Assembly (NCBI GenBank): GCA_043782425.1
Contig: JAYWAM010000372.1
Coordinates: 1-7,991, forward strand
Length of the DNA stretch: 7,991 nucleotides
From: JAYWAM01 sp043782425
GTDB lineage: Bacteria > Pseudomonadota > Gammaproteobacteria > Burkholderiales > Usitatibacteraceae
Direction: 5' to 3'
This document shows, one piece after another, positions 5,889-7,991 of this stretch. The notes beneath the pieces are model-generated. The model saw nothing but the letters and a program-made list of their open reading frames with translations. It made no database searches and had not been told where the DNA came from. Position 1 is the stretch's first letter. Each line of letters begins with the position of its first letter. The position numbers were made by a program, and so were the translations under genes.

Positions 5889-7025
5889 ATGAAATTCAAC
5901 CTTACCCAAACCGATCACAATGCGCGCTGCGGCACGCTGACGCTAGCCCACGGCGCGCTCGACACCCCCGCCTTCATGCCGGTGGGCACCTACGGCACGG
6001 TGAAGGCGATGAGCCCCGAGGAGTTGACCGACATCGGCACGCAGATAGTGCTCGGCAACACCTTTCATCTGTGGCTGCGCCCGGGTCTGGAGGTGATTGC
6101 CGCACACGGCGGCCTGCATCGCTTCATGGGTTGGGACGGGCCGTTACTCACCGACTCGGGCGGATTCCAGGTGTGGAGCCTGGGGGAACTGCGCAAAATC
6201 AGCGAGCAGGGGGTGGCGTTTCAATCGCCTATCAATGGCGACAAATGCTTTTTATCGCCGGAAGAATCGATGCGCATCCAGCATGTGCTGAACGCGGATA
6301 TCACCATGATCTTCGACGAATGCACCGCTCACCCTGCAACACATGAGCAGGCAGAGGAATCGATGCGCCTGTCGTTACGCTGGGCGGCGCGCTCCAAGGC
6401 TGAGTTTCAGCGGCTGGAAAATAGCAATGCGCTGTTCGGTATTGTGCAGGGCGGCATGTATGAAGATTTGCGCGATGAATCAGCCGCAGGCTTGCAACAG
6501 ATCGGCTTTGATGGTTACGCCATCGGCGGTCTTTCGGTGGGTGAGCCCAAGGAAGATATGCTGCGCATTCTTGCGCACACCGCTCCGCGATTGCCGCGCC
6601 ATCAGCCGCGCTATCTGATGGGCGTGGGCACGCCAGAGGATATAGTGGCCGCCGTTGCAGCAGGAATCGACATGTTTGATTGCGTCATGCCCACGCGCAA
6701 CGCGCGCAACGGCTGGTTGTTCACGCGCCACGGCGACATCAAAATCCGCAACGCCAGATACCGCGCCGACACCAGTGCGCTCGACGCAAGCTGCGCCTGT
6801 TATGCCTGCCGCCATTTTTCGCGCGCCTATCTGCATCATTTGCAACGCAGCAACGAGATTCTGGGCGCAAGGCTCAACACCGTCCATAACCTGTTCTACT
6901 ACCTGACCCTGATGCGCGAAATGCGCGCCGCCATTGAAAGCGGCGCTTTTGCCGAATTTACCGTGCGCTTCCACGCCGCGCGCGCAGCCGGCGCGGGTGT
7001 GGAGCTTGATGAGGGCGACACTTGA
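5889..7025 (+). CDS. tgt: tRNA-guanine transglycosylase (queuosine biosynthesis)
   Basis: This 378-residue protein aligns by eye with E. coli Tgt almost end to end, starting MKF as in that protein. Tgt exchanges guanine 34 of the anticodon in tRNAs for Asp, Asn, His and Tyr with the precursor preQ1, on the way to queuosine. Key residues are present: D89 in TDSGGFQV, D143 in IFDEC, the catalytic nucleophile D264 in DMFDCVMPTRNARNG, and the zinc ligands C302, C304, C307 (CACYAC) and H333. Recognition segments GNTFHLWLRPG and YLMGVGTPED are also intact. The upstream ribosome binding site is weak (GAG 2 nt before the ATG), and no alternative start fits the family. yajC and secD follow on the same strand, the usual arrangement. 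The neighbour queA, often found just upstream, is absent here. Identification is firm. Confidence 0.98.
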   Translation: MKFNLTQTDHNARCGTLTLAHGALDTPAFMPVGTYGTVKAMSPEELTDIGTQIVLGNTFHLWLRPGLEVIAAHGGLHRFMGWDGPLLTDSGGFQVWSLGELRKISEQGVAFQSPINGDKCFLSPEESMRIQHVLNADITMIFDECTAHPATHEQAEESMRLSLRWAARSKAEFQRLENSNALFGIVQGGMYEDLRDESAAGLQQIGFDGYAIGGLSVGEPKEDMLRILAHTAPRLPRHQPRYLMGVGTPEDIVAAVAAGIDMFDCVMPTRNARNGWLFTRHGDIKIRNARYRADTSALDASCACYACRHFSRAYLHHLQRSNEILGARLNTVHNLFYYLTLMREMRAAIESGAFAEFTVRFHAARAAGAGVELDEGDT

Positions 7026-7048
7026 GAGGCAGTATTGCCATCCCAATA

Positions 7049-7057
7049 TGTTAAAAT
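7049..7057 (+). promoter_or_regulatory. Candidate extended -10 promoter upstream of yajC
   Basis: TG-t-TAAAAT is an extended -10 element with five of six matches in the hexamer. It lies in the 70-bp gap between tgt and yajC and would start transcription near 7064, about 32 nt before the ATG. No good -35 lies at the normal distance (TTGCCA at 7035-7040 is too close), which is tolerable for an extended -10. It would let yajC-secD be expressed apart from tgt. Confidence 0.4.
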
Positions 7058-7095
7058 CGCCCGTTGTTCCGGCACCCAATATCAAAGGAAATGCA

Positions 7096-7419
7096 ATGAT
7101 CAGCAATGCTTACGCACAGGCCAGTGCCACCGGCGGGGGAGATTCACTGATGGGGCTGCCTTTCATCATCATCATGTTCGGACTGCTGTATTTCATGATG
7201 ATACGTCCGCAGATGAAGCGCGCCAAGGAACACAAGCTAATGCTTGAAGGTCTGCAAAAAGGCGATGAAGTGATCGCTATGGGCGTCATCGGCAAAATCA
7301 TCAAAATCGGCGACGGCTATGCGGGTATCGAAGTGGCTGACGGCACGGTGCTGCATGTGCAAAGACAGGCCATCACCACGCTGCTGCCCAAGGGCACGTT
7401 CAACGATGTCGTCAAGTAA
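7096..7419 (+). CDS. yajC: YajC, Sec translocase accessory membrane protein
   Basis: This 107-residue protein has the typical YajC length and shape. It has a short polar N-terminus with the sequence NAYAQA, one transmembrane helix (about residues 18-35, LMGLPFIIIMFGLLYFMM), the conserved RPQMKRAKEH just after it (37-46), and a small cytoplasmic domain with LQKGDEVIAMGVIGKI (53-68). YajC associates with SecD and SecF in the holotranslocon in the inner membrane; it is not essential in E. coli. The start is set by AAAGGAA (7084-7090), 5 nt before the ATG. A longer open reading from 6934 overlaps tgt out of frame and is not used. It lies between tgt and secD, its usual location. Confidence 0.97.
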   Translation: MISNAYAQASATGGGDSLMGLPFIIIMFGLLYFMMIRPQMKRAKEHKLMLEGLQKGDEVIAMGVIGKIIKIGDGYAGIEVADGTVLHVQRQAITTLLPKGTFNDVVK

Positions 7420-7508
7420 TATGCAGGAGACAATTTGCCAACCTGAAAGCGGCATATGGGTTTCTCTTCGTAACTCTCAATAGCATTTTGTAGCAGCAAG
7501 AGGCCTGA
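7420..7508 (+). other. yajC-secD intergenic spacer
   Basis: These 89 bp contain no clear terminator or promoter. A 20-codon open frame (7422-7484) has no ribosome binding site and looks incidental. AAGAGG (7498-7503) is the ribosome binding site for secD, 5 nt before its ATG. Confidence 0.5.
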
Positions 7509-7991
7509 ATGAACAAATACCCGATGTGGAAATATGCGGTAATCGTGGTGGCGCTTTTACTGGCGTTCACCTACGCATTACCCAATTTTTTTGGCGAAGT
7601 ACCAGCAGTGCAGGTTTCCGGTCTGCGCGCCAACAAGGTCGATGAGGCGCTCGCCAAGAAGATTGAAGAGGCGCTCAAGGAGGCCGCCATCGCCTACCAA
7701 AGCGCCGAACTGGAGGGGGATGTGCTCAAAGTCCGCTTTGCCGATACTGACACCCAGCTTAAAGCGCGCGATCTCATTAAAAATCTGGTGGGCAATGGTT
7801 ATGTGGCGGCTTTCAATCTGATTCCCAATTCGCCTAAATGGCTGGCGGCCATCGGCGCCAAGCCTATGTCGCTCGGCCTGGATTTACGCGGCGGCGTGCA
7901 CTTTCTGTTGCAAGTGGATCTGAAAGCCGCCGCCAACAAGGCGGTGGAGCGTTACTTGGGCGATGTGCGCGGTCTGCTGCGCGATAAGAAG
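7509..7991 (+). CDS. secD: SecD, protein translocase subunit (N-terminal part; 3' end cut by window)
   Basis: The frame from the ATG at 7509 is open to the window edge, giving 161 codons of a protein usually about 600 residues long. The N-terminus has a charged start and a first transmembrane helix (residues about 8-27, YAVIVVALLLAFTYALPNFF), then GEVPAVQVS. A periplasmic segment follows, and then the SecD signature SLGLDLRGGVHFLLQVD (121-137), with DLRGG at 125-129. SecD, with SecF, is an RND-type membrane complex that uses the proton gradient to help pull preproteins through SecYEG. The ribosome binding site AAGAGG at 7498-7503 supports the start. It follows yajC; secF would be expected beyond the right edge. 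No defect is visible in the part seen. Confidence 0.97.
   Translation, partial: MNKYPMWKYAVIVVALLLAFTYALPNFFGEVPAVQVSGLRANKVDEALAKKIEEALKEAAIAYQSAELEGDVLKVRFADTDTQLKARDLIKNLVGNGYVAAFNLIPNSPKWLAAIGAKPMSLGLDLRGGVHFLLQVDLKAAANKAVERYLGDVRGLLRDKK

Noticed and set aside
6480..7106. 208-codon minus-strand open frame opposite tgt
   Set aside because: It is antisense to the conserved C-terminal half of tgt and has no domain or ribosome binding site.
7422..7484. 20-codon open frame between yajC and secD
   Set aside because: No ribosome binding site and no recognisable product; length is within chance.

Overview
The window looks like a chromosomal segment of a betaproteobacterium. Three things point there: a Bug-type tricarboxylate-transporter receptor (a family greatly expanded in Burkholderiales and relatives), a DUF3391/HD-GYP protein, and a tgt-yajC-secD cluster whose proteins read closely like betaproteobacterial homologues. 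I cannot name the genus from sequence alone.

Layout. The left three quarters is read on the minus strand. In transcription order (right to left) it holds: a DUF3391/HD-GYP protein (5671-4082); a degenerate-GGDEF/EAL protein starting 2 nt after it (4079-2778); a LivK-type periplasmic binding protein (2694-1567); a Bug-type periplasmic binding protein 28 nt further on (1538-564); and the N-terminal 135 residues of a TetR-family repressor (406-1), which is cut by the window edge. The right quarter is read on the plus strand: tgt (5889-7025), yajC (7096-7419) and the first 161 codons of secD (7509-7991, cut by the window edge). About 217 bp of divergent intergenic DNA separates the two halves.

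How the parts work. tgt inserts the queuosine precursor into tRNA anticodons. YajC and SecD belong to the Sec translocase accessory complex. This half is ordinary core genome. The HD-GYP/EAL pair is a translationally coupled cyclic-di-GMP module. In the EAL protein the phosphodiesterase residues look intact but the cyclase motif is destroyed (SSEQI in place of GGDEF). In the HD-GYP protein the His of the HD dyad is replaced by Leu. The two binding proteins form a short operon with no permease or ATPase gene in view, so they are orphan receptors. The TetR gene has a well-formed promoter, with a perfect 12-bp palindrome inside the 17-bp spacer and the start codon at the predicted +1. This suggests autorepression and a leaderless mRNA.

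I do not see a convincing new defence or mobile system, CRISPR array, tRNA, rRNA or insertion sequence. The items most worth following up are the altered c-di-GMP enzymes, the TetR operator/promoter, and the tandem of unrelated orphan receptors.
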